Below, one piece after another: positions 52,705 through 61,606 of a stretch of 64,000 nt of DNA. This DNA is from UBA4416 sp040389965 (lineage in GTDB: Bacteria > Bacteroidota > Bacteroidia > B-17B0 > Aurantibacillaceae): the NCBI GenBank assembly GCA_040389965.1, contig JAZJZF010000064.1:62001-126000 (forward strand), in the 5' to 3' direction. Numbering within the stretch: the stretch's first letter is position 1; each line of letters starts with the position of its first letter. The translations under genes were made by a program, and so were the position numbers. Below the pieces are notes generated by a model. The model saw only the letters and a program-made list of their open reading frames with translations, ran no database searches and was not told where the DNA came from.

Positions 52705-54684
52705 ATGCAGCTTAAACGGTTCAGAACGCTTGTCTTCTGTATGCTATATCTGTGTTTCCTTGCAAATGCACAAAATCCGCAGCTCGATTCTTTAAAAAAA
52801 TTGCTTCTGGTAACAAACCATGATACGCTGCGCTGCAATATTTTAGATCAGCTCATTGAAATTGCTCCCGATGAAGAATGGCAGAATTATAACGAGCAAA
52901 TGAAACAGCTGGCAGTAAAAAATTTGTCACTGAAACCCACAGGCAGACTGTTTCTCCTGTTCTCAAAATATTATGCTACAGCACTGCATAACGAAGGCAT
53001 TATGTACTTCGAGCAATCAAACGATGATAAAGCCATTGCCTATTTTAATAAAAGTATTGAAGTTTCCAGGCAATCGGGTAATCCCAATGAAATGGCTATT
53101 TCGCTTCAGTCGATAGCTCAAATCAATATCAGGAAAGGGAATAATACAGAAGCCCTGAACCAGTTATACCAAAGCTTAAAAATATTTGAAAAAGAGCATG
53201 ACGAAATTGGCGTAGCGGATGTACACCTGAGCCTTGGAGATATTTGCTATTTTCAGAAAGACTATAAAAAAGCATTAGAGCATCATAAAAAAAGCTACGA
53301 CCTCTACCTTAAAAATGATTACCTGGTAGCCATCAGTTCTATTAGTTACAAAGTAGGACTCGATTATTATAACCTCAATAATTATCCAATGTCTTTGGTA
53401 TATCAGCAAAAAAGCATCGACATTATTGAAAAATCACATTTAGCGCCAAACTCCGTTGCCTATCTCAACATTGCACAGATCTATATTTTTCAATCGAAAT
53501 ACGACAAGGCTATGGAATACGCCCTTAAAGGCTTATCCATTTCTGAGAGCAGTCAAAATAAAGTAGGCATTTGCCAAAGTCATATTGTATTAAGCAAACT
53601 TTATAGCCTTGAAAAAAATTATGCACTTGCGGCTCAGCATGGAGAAAAAGCTTTGAAAATAGGACAGGATATTGATCATGCTTCTGAGATAAGTATGGCT
53701 GCTCAGGAACTTTATACTATTTACGCATTATCTAAACAGGATGCCAAGGCTACTAAAATGCACGAGTTATACATTGAAACCAAAAGTATTTTAGATAATC
53801 AGGAATCAAAGAATGCCCTGCTTGAGCAAAAATTAAAATATGAATACGAGAAAAAAGAGCTGATCTCCAAATTAGAAAATGATAAAAAACTGGTATCTCT
53901 TACTTCTCAAAATGATCACGATAATCTTATCAAAAACATCTGGCTCATTGTGTCAGGCGCTATTGTCATTATGATTGGGATCAGCGTCTGGTTTCTTTAC
54001 CGCAACTTTAAACAAAAAAATATTATTACCGTTCAAAAAAATAATTTACTCAAACAAAAACTGTTGGTCACTCAAATGAATCCGCACTTTATTTTTAATT
54101 CATTAAATGCCATCCAGAATTATATTTTTAAGCAGGATAGTTTAAAAGCCGGAAATTACTTAACTCAGTTTTCTGAATTGATCCGTATGATCCTTGATTT
54201 TTCGAGAAAAGATTACATCTCAGTAGAATCGGAAATGAAATTATTAAAAACATACCTCGATCTGCAAAAGCTGCGTTTCGAAAGCAAGTTCGATTATTCT
54301 ATAACGGTTGATCATGCTATAGAAACAGAATTTATACACATCCCGCCAATGCTTGCCCAGCCCTTTATTGAGAATGCTATTGAACACGGTATATTTCATA
54401 AAAAAGATAAAGGCCGCCTCGACATCCGTTTATTTTATGAGGAAGGAAGTTTAATATACGAAATTGAAGACGATGGCGTTGGTATAGAAGAAGCCATGAA
54501 ACTCAAAAAGAAATTAAAATCATCCTACGAATCATTAGCCACTATTATTACAAAGGAGAGGATGAGCATTTTAGGAGAACAACATAAAAGCTCTCAGGAG
54601 GTTGAAATAGTAGACAAAAAAAATAGTGAGCAAGGCAGTTCAGGTGTTAAAGTGCGATTCTATGTTCCATTTAAAGAAGAATAA
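52705..54684 (+). CDS. TPR-type LytS-family sensor histidine kinase
   Basis: 659 residues. Signal peptide, then seven or eight TPR-like repeats (~60-370: DKAIAYFNKSIEVSRQSGNP, DIGVADVHLSLGDICYFQKDYKKALEHHKKSY), a coiled segment, one membrane helix (WLIVSGAIVIMIGISVWFLY), then the His_kinase domain with His461 in MNPHFIFNSLNAIQNYIF and the ATPase domain (LAQPFIENAIEHGI, EDDGVGIEEA). TPRs take the place of a propeller as the sensor. It is the partner of the LytTR regulator that starts two bases after its stop. Confidence 0.93.
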   Translation: MQLKRFRTLVFCMLYLCFLANAQNPQLDSLKKLLLVTNHDTLRCNILDQLIEIAPDEEWQNYNEQMKQLAVKNLSLKPTGRLFLLFSKYYATALHNEGIMYFEQSNDDKAIAYFNKSIEVSRQSGNPNEMAISLQSIAQINIRKGNNTEALNQLYQSLKIFEKEHDEIGVADVHLSLGDICYFQKDYKKALEHHKKSYDLYLKNDYLVAISSISYKVGLDYYNLNNYPMSLVYQQKSIDIIEKSHLAPNSVAYLNIAQIYIFQSKYDKAMEYALKGLSISESSQNKVGICQSHIVLSKLYSLEKNYALAAQHGEKALKIGQDIDHASEISMAAQELYTIYALSKQDAKATKMHELYIETKSILDNQESKNALLEQKLKYEYEKKELISKLENDKKLVSLTSQNDHDNLIKNIWLIVSGAIVIMIGISVWFLYRNFKQKNIITVQKNNLLKQKLLVTQMNPHFIFNSLNAIQNYIFKQDSLKAGNYLTQFSELIRMILDFSRKDYISVESEMKLLKTYLDLQKLRFESKFDYSITVDHAIETEFIHIPPMLAQPFIENAIEHGIFHKKDKGRLDIRLFYEEGSLIYEIEDDGVGIEEAMKLKKKLKSSYESLATIITKERMSILGEQHKSSQEVEIVDKKNSEQGSSGVKVRFYVPFKEE

Positions 54685-54686
54685 TT

Positions 54687-55433
54687 ATGATTAGAGCAAT
54701 AATAATAGATGACGAAATCAATAACCAGGAGCTGATCTTTAACCTTCTAAAATCTTATGCCGAAAACATTGAGGTGGTAGCGGTTGCCGATTCGGTTAAA
54801 ACGGGTTATAAAACCATTGTAGAGCATAAACCCAATTTGATATTTCTGGATATACAAATGCAGGATGGAACCGGCTTCGACCTACTGAAACTATTCGACA
54901 AACCCGACTTTAAGGTCATTTTTGTAACCGCTCACGAAGAGTTTGCCATAGAAGCCTTTAAATTTAGTGCCCTCGATTATTTATTAAAACCCATAGCACC
55001 GGTAAATCTGCTATCTGCCGTTAAAAAGGCACAGGATTCGCTGAATAATGAAGAGCTGAATTTAAAACTGAAAACCTTACTCGATAATATAGGTGAACCG
55101 GTAAAACAGAAACGTAAAATTGTATTGAAAACACTGGAACGCATTTATTCTGTGGATATGGATGAGATCCTGCGTTTTGAATCGGATGGCGGCTACACAA
55201 AAGTATACCTGCGTGACGGTAAACGCATTATGGTTTCCCGGATTTTAAAAGAGTTCGATGAATTTTTGTCGGATGTAGGCTTTGTAAGAGTTCATCACTC
55301 GCACCTCGTTAACATTAACCAGGTATTTTGTTTCGAAAAATCGGAAAGTCATATTGTTATGAAAGACAATTCCATTGTGCCGGTATCAAATCGCAAAAAG
55401 GATCATGTATTGGAGTTGTTAAATATGATTTAA
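54687..55433 (+). CDS. LytTR response regulator
   Basis: 248 residues. Receiver domain with IIIDDEINN, Asp55 in FLDIQMQDG, FVTAHEEFAIEAF and DYLLKPI; LytTR domain from ~140 with ILRFESDGGYTKVYLRDGKRI and RVHHSHLVNI. It starts two bases after its kinase gene, so the pair is one operon. It is the same length as the gap-split regulator at 37616 and clearly a paralogue. Targets are unknown; the following 309-base intergenic stretch carries repeats only. Confidence 0.95.
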   Translation: MIRAIIIDDEINNQELIFNLLKSYAENIEVVAVADSVKTGYKTIVEHKPNLIFLDIQMQDGTGFDLLKLFDKPDFKVIFVTAHEEFAIEAFKFSALDYLLKPIAPVNLLSAVKKAQDSLNNEELNLKLKTLLDNIGEPVKQKRKIVLKTLERIYSVDMDEILRFESDGGYTKVYLRDGKRIMVSRILKEFDEFLSDVGFVRVHHSHLVNINQVFCFEKSESHIVMKDNSIVPVSNRKKDHVLELLNMI

Positions 55434-55456
55434 TCCAATTCGGGGATTTAAGTGTT

Positions 55457-55581
55457 GTCAGTTCGAGCCTGTGACCCTGAGCGGAGTCGAAGGGCAAGAA
55501 CTCAAAAAACGCTTAGCCGCGTCTCGACTCCGCTCGACGTGACAGAACAACGGACTTTGTCATTTCGAGCGGAGTCGAGAA
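55457..55581. repeat. Cluster of TTCGAGCGGAGTCGAGA-type repeats
   Basis: Three related units: 55457-55493 (GTCAGTTCGAGC, GAGCGGAGTCGAAGG), an inverted copy at 55522-55537, and a direct one at 55565-55580. The last two form a perfect 16-bp stem (TCTCGACTCCGCTCGA with TCGAGCGGAGTCGAGA). The phrase TCATTTCGAGCGGAGTCGAGA is recognisable between genes in many Bacteroidota. Apart from these repeats, the stretch 55434-55742 shows no gene; 55582-55742 is AT-rich and featureless. Confidence 0.8.
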
Positions 55582-55742
55582 AGACAAAGTAAAACCAGAC
55601 ACAGAACTTCGACCTTTGTCCATCGCCTAGCATCTTTTTAAGTATAAATCATTCCAATTAGTAAACATTTCATAGTTTAAAACATTTTCATTATATCCCT
55701 TATTTTTAAGGCGATAAGGCTATTTTTAATCACTATTAAATA

Positions 55743-58427
55743 ATGGCAGCAACCAAAAATAAATTCAGGGATAAACCCGTTGAGGAAACTCAAAAACCGG
55801 ATACCGTTACCGATAAAAATGATATTGAGGAAACGCATACTAACACGTCGAGAAATAAATCAAAAGCAGGTAAAAAAACAAGCACGACGGCTGCTGATAA
55901 AAAGCCGCAAACACAGGGCCAGGGCATTTCCGAAGCCAAAGCTTCTTTGCTCGACAAATGGAATAAAACACTGAGCTTTTACAGGAACGAACGCATCCAA
56001 AAACTGGTTGGTTTGCTACTGATCTTAGCCGGTATTTACTTATTTATTGCTTTGCTATCGTATGTTTTTACCTGGGATAAAGATCAGGATAAAGTACTAG
56101 GGCCTTTAAGTGAATTGTTTGCCATAGATACCAAAGTAGTTAACTGGTTAGGGAAATTTGGCGCACTGGTGTCGCATCAGTTCATGTATAAATGGTTTGG
56201 TGTATCCTCTTTTATACTGGTTCCTGTTTTAGTAATTTATGGCTTACAGAAAATACTGAACAAACAAATTGCAAAACCCTCTTCCTTTACGGCTAAATGG
56301 TTGTTTTTAATGGTGTGGACAAGCCTTACACTGGCTTATTTTTTCCATAGCAAATTATTTTTCATGGGTGGCGGTTATGGTTACATTCTCAATATCCAGT
56401 TAGCTAATTATGTTGGAGATGTAGGTACACTGGCTGTATTAGCATTTAGTATGCTTTCTTTTCTAGTGCTGAGTATTAATCTTTCTTTCAATATCAAAAA
56501 AGGAAGCATTGCCGACCTTAACAATGAAGCCATTATTGAACAGGAAGACAAGCAACCTGAAAACACCATTAACCCTAATGCAAACACGGTTTACGAAACA
56601 GAACCTACTTTATCAAAAGAAGAAGAAGAGGCCTTGCTGAATTTTGAAGTACTGTCTACTAACGATACCCTTGCTTCTGCTGTCATTGAAGAACCCATTG
56701 TTGAACCTCCGACAATTAATACTACTGAACCCATTGCGTTGGAGCTTAACACTACCAACAAAGCAGAAACCGATAAGAAAGCGCTTGACTTTGAAATAAA
56801 CAATCCATCGGCTGATGAAATTATACAGGAGCCTGTTTTTGTAAAAGAAGAACCAAAAGTGGATAGCATTACGCTCGACGATGAATTAAAAGCGACACAG
56901 CTTGTTGAAAAATTTGGAGAGTATGACCCTACTCTTGACCTTGGTAATTACCAGTTTCCAAGCCCCGAGCTTTTAATTGATTATGGAACAGGTAACGGTA
57001 AAGTAAATAATGAAGAGCTGGTTGCCAATAAAGACAGGATCGTTAATACCCTTAAAAATTACGGTATTGAAATTGACAGGATCTCTGCAACCGTTGGGCC
57101 AACAGTGACCTTATACGAAATTGTTCCTGCTGCAGGTGTAAGGATTTCTAAAATTAAAAACCTGGAAGATGATATTGCCTTAAGCTTAGCGGCTTTAGGT
57201 ATCAGGATCATTGCTCCTATTCCGGGCCGTGGCACTATTGGGATTGAAGTACCAAACCAAACGCCCGAAATGGTACCAATGCGTAATATCATTGCTTCCG
57301 AAAAATTTCAGAATACAACTCATGACTTGCCAATTGCATTAGGCAAAACCATTAACAACGAAATTTTTATTGCCGATTTGGCAAAGATGCCACACTTATT
57401 AATGGCCGGTGCAACAGGACAAGGGAAGTCAGTTGGATTAAATGCTATTTTAGTATCATTACTTTATAAAAAACACCCGGCACAAATTAAATTTGTGTTA
57501 GTCGATCCTAAAAAAGTAGAGTTAACGCTGTTCAACAAAATAGAACGCCATTTTCTTGCCAAGCTGCCTAATTCTGAGGATGCTATTATCACAGACAATA
57601 CCAAAGTAATACATACTCTGAACTCTTTATGTATTGAAATGGATAACCGTTATGCCCTTTTGCAGGATGCACAGGTTAGAAATATTAAAGAGTATAACGT
57701 TAAGTTTATTAACCGAAAATTAAATCCTAACGAAGGCCACAAATACTTACCATACATTGTATTGGTTGTGGATGAGTTTGCCGATTTAATTATGACTGCC
57801 GGTAAAGAAGTAGAAACGCCCATTGCCCGTTTAGCGCAGTTAGCACGTGCTATTGGCATTCACTTGATTATTGCCACACAACGTCCGTCGGTAAATATTA
57901 TTACAGGTACCATTAAAGCCAACTTCCCGGCCCGTATTGCGTTCCGTGTGACGAGCAAAATAGATTCACGTACCATTTTAGATGCCGGCGGTGCAGAACA
58001 ACTCATTGGCCGTGGAGATATGTTATTAAGTACCGGTAACGACCTTATTCGTATTCAGTGTGCTTTTGTAGATACACCGGAAGCCGAAAAAATAACGGAG
58101 TTTATTGGCTCGCAACGTGCCTACCCTTCTGCGTTTTTATTACCTGAATATGTAGGCGAAGATGGTGATAGCGGAAAAGAAGAAATCGATTTAAGTGAGC
58201 GCGATAAAATGTTTGATGAAGCCGCTAAGCTTGTTGTACAATTCCAACAGGGTTCAGCTTCTTTCTTACAACGCAAATTAAAACTGGGTTACAACCGCGC
58301 AGGCCGTATTGTGGATCAACTGGAAGCCGCAGGCATTATCGGTCCCTTCGAAGGCTCTAAAGCTCGTGAGGTGCGTTGTAAAGACATGGCTCAGTTAGAT
58401 GAGATCATCAGAAGTATTAAAGGGTAA
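55743..58427 (+). CDS. ftsK: DNA translocase FtsK
   Basis: 894 residues. N-terminal hydrophilic stretch (~1-75), membrane helices at ~90-245, an acidic linker of low complexity (~260-400), the motor domain (Walker A GATGQGKS with Lys562; Walker B VLVVDEFAD with Asp677), and a C-terminal gamma winged-helix module (SFLQRKLKLGYNRAGRIVDQLEAAGIIGP). It pumps chromosome ends to the division septum and activates XerCD at dif. The whole protein is intact. The linker is short compared with E. coli FtsK. Confidence 0.96.
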   Translation: MAATKNKFRDKPVEETQKPDTVTDKNDIEETHTNTSRNKSKAGKKTSTTAADKKPQTQGQGISEAKASLLDKWNKTLSFYRNERIQKLVGLLLILAGIYLFIALLSYVFTWDKDQDKVLGPLSELFAIDTKVVNWLGKFGALVSHQFMYKWFGVSSFILVPVLVIYGLQKILNKQIAKPSSFTAKWLFLMVWTSLTLAYFFHSKLFFMGGGYGYILNIQLANYVGDVGTLAVLAFSMLSFLVLSINLSFNIKKGSIADLNNEAIIEQEDKQPENTINPNANTVYETEPTLSKEEEEALLNFEVLSTNDTLASAVIEEPIVEPPTINTTEPIALELNTTNKAETDKKALDFEINNPSADEIIQEPVFVKEEPKVDSITLDDELKATQLVEKFGEYDPTLDLGNYQFPSPELLIDYGTGNGKVNNEELVANKDRIVNTLKNYGIEIDRISATVGPTVTLYEIVPAAGVRISKIKNLEDDIALSLAALGIRIIAPIPGRGTIGIEVPNQTPEMVPMRNIIASEKFQNTTHDLPIALGKTINNEIFIADLAKMPHLLMAGATGQGKSVGLNAILVSLLYKKHPAQIKFVLVDPKKVELTLFNKIERHFLAKLPNSEDAIITDNTKVIHTLNSLCIEMDNRYALLQDAQVRNIKEYNVKFINRKLNPNEGHKYLPYIVLVVDEFADLIMTAGKEVETPIARLAQLARAIGIHLIIATQRPSVNIITGTIKANFPARIAFRVTSKIDSRTILDAGGAEQLIGRGDMLLSTGNDLIRIQCAFVDTPEAEKITEFIGSQRAYPSAFLLPEYVGEDGDSGKEEIDLSERDKMFDEAAKLVVQFQQGSASFLQRKLKLGYNRAGRIVDQLEAAGIIGPFEGSKAREVRCKDMAQLDEIIRSIKG

Positions 58428-58491
58428 TACCTTAAAAACCTCAGGCACCAAATTTGAAGGAATCACAATTTTACGTATGACCAAAATCACT

Positions 58492-58499
58492 TATCTTTG
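58492..58499 (+). promoter_or_regulatory. Candidate -7 element upstream of the gene at 58581
   Basis: TATCTTTG, an exact TAnnTTTG match, about 80 bases before the ATG at 58581. No TTG at the usual spacing. Confidence 0.4.
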
Positions 58500-58580
58500 G
58501 TTGTAGTATTTTGATAAATATTAGTTTCAGGTATAAGGCACTACAAAAGATGAGTACTCTTGCATAAAGACATACATAAT

Positions 58581-59021
58581 ATGACGATTTCACGGATAAT
58601 CATTTCAATAGCTTTACTATTCTTAACAACAAACTTTTTCGGACAACCAACAGACACCGTTTCAACTAAAATTATAGGAAAATGGTTACTAGTAAGACAT
58701 ACACTTGTTGAAAAGGGAGTGTCGACAAATAAATTAACATCAAATCAAACATATACTTATCAATTTAATAAAGATGGAACTTATAATATTACATACAAAG
58801 ACAAAAAATATGGGGCCAATGTAACTGCCGGGAAATGGAAAAAAATTGAGAATGGGAAAAAAATTAGTTTGTATGAAAATACGGATGTTCCGGATGATCC
58901 AATGGTTTTAATAGGAGACCATGATTTAAAAATCATTAAACTATCATCGACAGATTTTGTAACCGAAGAGTATTTATTTAGCGAAGACCCAATTGGTACA
59001 AGTTATTATAAAAAACAATAA
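58581..59021 (+). CDS. Secreted lipocalin-like protein
   Basis: 146 residues from the ATG at 58581 (a TTG at 58560 adds seven). Signal peptide (MTISRIIISIALLFLTTNFFG), then a small beta-barrel: IIGKWLLVRHTLVE, TYTYQFNKDGTYNITYKDKKYG, AGKWKKIENGKKISLYEN and LKIIKLSSTDFVTEEYLF. The GKW start and FNKDGTY pattern are typical of single-domain lipocalin-like proteins of Bacteroidota, which may bind a small lipophilic molecule; no ligand is known. It starts 32 bases before the DoxX gene, perhaps the same transcript. Confidence 0.7.
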   Translation: MTISRIIISIALLFLTTNFFGQPTDTVSTKIIGKWLLVRHTLVEKGVSTNKLTSNQTYTYQFNKDGTYNITYKDKKYGANVTAGKWKKIENGKKISLYENTDVPDDPMVLIGDHDLKIIKLSSTDFVTEEYLFSEDPIGTSYYKKQ

Positions 59022-59053
59022 TGTAAATAAAACAAATCCTAAAAACTAAAACC

Positions 59054-59431
59054 ATGAAAAAGAAAATCCTATTTATCATAAGCCTTCTTTTTGGACTCAT
59101 GTTCATTAATTCAGGGCTGAACAAATTTTTTAATTATATGCCAATGCCAAAGGATCTTCCCGAAAGCATGTTAAATCTGATGAGCGCATTTATGGCTATA
59201 AGCTGGCTAATGCCCCTTGTTGCCCTTGCCGAAATTGTAGGGGGATTGCTTGTTATTACCAATAAATTCAGGGCTCTGGGCGCCATTATCATTTTTCCGG
59301 TTATGATAGGCATTCTTTTAACTCATATCCTATATGCACCATCGGGATTACCTATTGCCATTGTACTTATGGCAATAAACCTCTGGATAATTATTGAGAA
59401 TCGTGAGAAATACCTTCCGATGATACAATAA
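59054..59431 (+). CDS. DoxX family membrane protein
   Basis: 125 residues with four membrane helices. INSGLNKFFNYMPMP at the end of helix 1, LVALAEIVGGLLVITNKFRALGAIIIFPVMIGIL across helices 2-3, and a final helix to ENREKYLPMIQ are the DoxX pattern. The family is linked to redox stress, thiosulfate oxidation or membrane-associated reductase complexes, but the specific role is unknown. Its closest neighbours give no clue. Confidence 0.87.
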   Translation: MKKKILFIISLLFGLMFINSGLNKFFNYMPMPKDLPESMLNLMSAFMAISWLMPLVALAEIVGGLLVITNKFRALGAIIIFPVMIGILLTHILYAPSGLPIAIVLMAINLWIIIENREKYLPMIQ

Positions 59432-59573
59432 ACATAACACTCTTTCAGTATACAAATCACGTATTTCTACGCGTATAAAATCCGTATTGCAGGGTATCAA
59501 ATTCTGCTAAGCCATCTATAATTTTGTTGTTATAAAGCCTCCTTATTTATTAATCCTTTAAAACACTTTTATT

Positions 59574-59960
59574 ATGGCAAACACAACATGGATCACATTA
59601 ATTAAAAATGATAGCCCGCTGCACCTTATGTGGAGAGACGGGGAAAACCCTAACTTCAAGGGTTCTCTCTCTCCTGGAGAACCGGTCGATTATAATGGAA
59701 AAGGGTTCTGCTTTCCATGGGTAGATCATACAAAAGATGAACTGCGCAAATCCATAGAGTTCACAAATGGTGAAACCGGAGCTCCTCTTTTCCATATTTT
59801 TCAAAGTTATAACCGTGATACTATTCAATGGCTTAAAGCCCCTGAAAATTCGGCAAATCATGGTGTGGATGTGGATGGTCCATCTGCTGCTGGCGGTAGC
59901 AAGGCTCTATATATCCGAAACGACGGTACTCCTGTACTTGTTTCTACGGGTAAAGAATAA
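59574..59960 (+). CDS. Protein of unknown family, 128 residues
   Basis: No signal peptide, no membrane helix, no cysteine cluster. Strand-like stretches (TTWITLIKNDSPLHLMW, YNGKGFCFPWVDHTKDELRKSIEF, PLFHIFQSYNRDTIQW, KALYIRNDGTPVLVS) suggest a compact beta fold. I do not recognise it. A possible -7 element TAATTTTG lies at 59519-59526, with a long leader. A bidirectional terminator follows immediately, so it is likely its own transcription unit. Confidence 0.65.
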   Translation: MANTTWITLIKNDSPLHLMWRDGENPNFKGSLSPGEPVDYNGKGFCFPWVDHTKDELRKSIEFTNGETGAPLFHIFQSYNRDTIQWLKAPENSANHGVDVDGPSAAGGSKALYIRNDGTPVLVSTGKE

Positions 59961-59969
59961 AAAACAAAA

Positions 59970-60003
59970 AAAATCCCGTCACGATATATCATGACGGGAT
60001 TTT
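59970..60003. terminator. Bidirectional intrinsic terminator between 59574 gene and ahcY
   Basis: AAAATCCCGTCA (59970-59981) pairs with TGACGGGATTTT (59992-60003) with a 10-base loop. A-rich sequence precedes and T-rich sequence follows, so it can stop the converging transcripts from both sides. Confidence 0.9.
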
Positions 60004-60022
60004 TTAATAGATAGATAATTGA

Positions 60023-61339
60023 TTAGTATCTGTAAGCGTCTCCTTTAAAAGGACCTTCCACTTTTACTCCAATATAATCAGCTTGTTCCTGGTTTAAAGT
60101 ATCTAACTCTACACCTATTTTACCTAAGTGTAAACGTGCTACTTTTTCATCTAAAATTTTTGGTAACACATATACTTTTTTCTCATAAGCTCCTGTGTTT
60201 GTCCATAATTCTAATTGAGCCAATGTTTGGTTAGTAAATGAATTACTCATTACAAAACTTGGGTGGCCTGTAGCACAACCTAAGTTTACTAAACGGCCTT
60301 CAGCTAAAACAATAATGTTTTTACCGTTGATCGTGTATTGGTCAACCTGTGGCTTAATAGTATCTTTTGACGCACCGTAAGTTTTGTTTAACCAAGCCAT
60401 ATCGATTTCTGTATCGAAGTGACCAATGTTACAAACGATAGCACCATGTTTCATCATCTCAAAGTGACGACCAACGATAATATCTTTATTACCGGTAGTA
60501 GTTACTAAGATATCTGCAATTTTAGCAGCGTTATCCATTTTCATAACCTGGTAACCGTCCATAGCTGCCTGTAAAGCACAGATAGGGTCGATTTCAGTCA
60601 CAATAACACGTACACCCTGAGAAGATAAAGATTGCGCTGAACCTTTACCAACATCACCGTAACCTGCTACAACAGCAATTTTACCAGCCATCATGATATC
60701 AGTTGCACGACGAATCGCATCAACTAATGACTCACGGCAACCATATTTGTTATCGAATTTAGATTTGGTAACTGAATCGTTTACGTTAATAGCCGGTAAC
60801 AATAAAGTACCTTTTGCCATGCGCTCATATAAACGGTGTACACCTGTAGTGGTTTCTTCAGATAAACCTTTGATACCTGCTGCTAATTCAGGGAATTGGT
60901 CAAAAACCATATTTGTTAAATCGCCACCATCATCTAAGATCATGTTTAATGGCTGACGGCCTTCTCCAAACCATAAGGTTTGTTCAATACACCAGTCAAA
61001 CTCTTCTGCATTCATACCTTTCCAGGCATAAACCTGGATACCTGCTGCTGCAATTGCTGCTGCCGCATGATCTTGTGTAGAGAAAATATTGCAAGAACTC
61101 CAGGTAACTTCAGCACCTAAAGCTGTTAATGTTTCAATTAAAACTGCTGTTTGAATGGTCATATGTAAGCAACCTGCAATACGAGCACCTTTTAAAGGCT
61201 GAGATTTGCCGTATTCAGCACGAAGCGCCATTAAGCCCGGCATTTCTTCTTCTGCTAATTTAATTTCTTTACGTCCCCATTCTGCTAAGGACATATCTGC
61301 TACTTTGCTTTTTACAAATTTTGTTGCTGTTACTGACAT
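60023..61339 (-). CDS. ahcY: Adenosylhomocysteinase
   Basis: 438 residues. AhcY splits S-adenosylhomocysteine into homocysteine and adenosine, using tightly bound NAD; it relieves product inhibition of methyltransferases. Seen: CLHMTIQTAVLIETLTALGAEV, DDGGDLTN, SEETTTGVHRLYE, the catalytic Lys/Asp in SVTKSKFDNKYGCRESL, NAD loop VVAGYGDVGKGSAQS, and the C-terminal KVEGPFKGDAYRY. It returns homocysteine to MetH (23884), completing the SAM cycle. No S-box is visible in front of it. The promoter appears to be at 61385-61415. Confidence 0.97.
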   Translation of the reverse strand: MSVTATKFVKSKVADMSLAEWGRKEIKLAEEEMPGLMALRAEYGKSQPLKGARIAGCLHMTIQTAVLIETLTALGAEVTWSSCNIFSTQDHAAAAIAAAGIQVYAWKGMNAEEFDWCIEQTLWFGEGRQPLNMILDDGGDLTNMVFDQFPELAAGIKGLSEETTTGVHRLYERMAKGTLLLPAINVNDSVTKSKFDNKYGCRESLVDAIRRATDIMMAGKIAVVAGYGDVGKGSAQSLSSQGVRVIVTEIDPICALQAAMDGYQVMKMDNAAKIADILVTTTGNKDIIVGRHFEMMKHGAIVCNIGHFDTEIDMAWLNKTYGASKDTIKPQVDQYTINGKNIIVLAEGRLVNLGCATGHPSFVMSNSFTNQTLAQLELWTNTGAYEKKVYVLPKILDEKVARLHLGKIGVELDTLNQEQADYIGVKVEGPFKGDAYRY

Positions 61340-61384
61340 GTTGTTTTATTTGTTGATTAAAATTGTTTCTTTTTTATGATTATG

Positions 61385-61415
61385 CGAAGATAAGGCATAA
61401 GTTTGTAACGCTCAA
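61385..61415 (-). promoter_or_regulatory. Candidate promoter for ahcY
   Basis: On the minus strand: TTG (61415-61413), 20-base spacer, TATCTTCG (61392-61385), one base off TAnnTTTG. The leader would be about 40 bases. Confidence 0.45.
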
Positions 61416-61436
61416 ACTATTATAAAGTTTAATTTA

Positions 61437-61599
61437 AGAGCCTGTTTAAATTTATATTATAAGATTTGTCTATAATTTATTTTCGAGCGAAATGAGGCAA
61501 ATTTTGTAGGCATAATGGGCTAATTACGCCGAAAAATTTAACGAAATTGCAGCCGGAAAGAAATATAAACAACTTATTAGATAAATTTTAACAAGCTCT
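61437..61599. mobile_element. Miniature inverted-repeat element (MITE-like)
   Basis: A 163-base unit with 19-base inverted ends: left 61437-61455 (AGAGCCTGTTTAAATTTAT) and right 61581-61599 (ATAAATTTTAACAAGCTCT), matching at 17 of 19 positions. It has no gene inside. The interior includes TTTTCGAGCGAAATGAGGC and AAATTTTGTAGGCATAATGG. Such ends (GAGCxTGTTxAAA) are typical of transposon ends, so this is probably a non-autonomous element mobilised by a transposase elsewhere. It sits 7 bases before the ATG of the phosphopantetheinyl transferase gene and covers most of the ahcY-PPTase gap. No clear target-site duplication is visible. Confidence 0.75.
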
Positions 61600-61606
61600 A
61601 TAGCAA

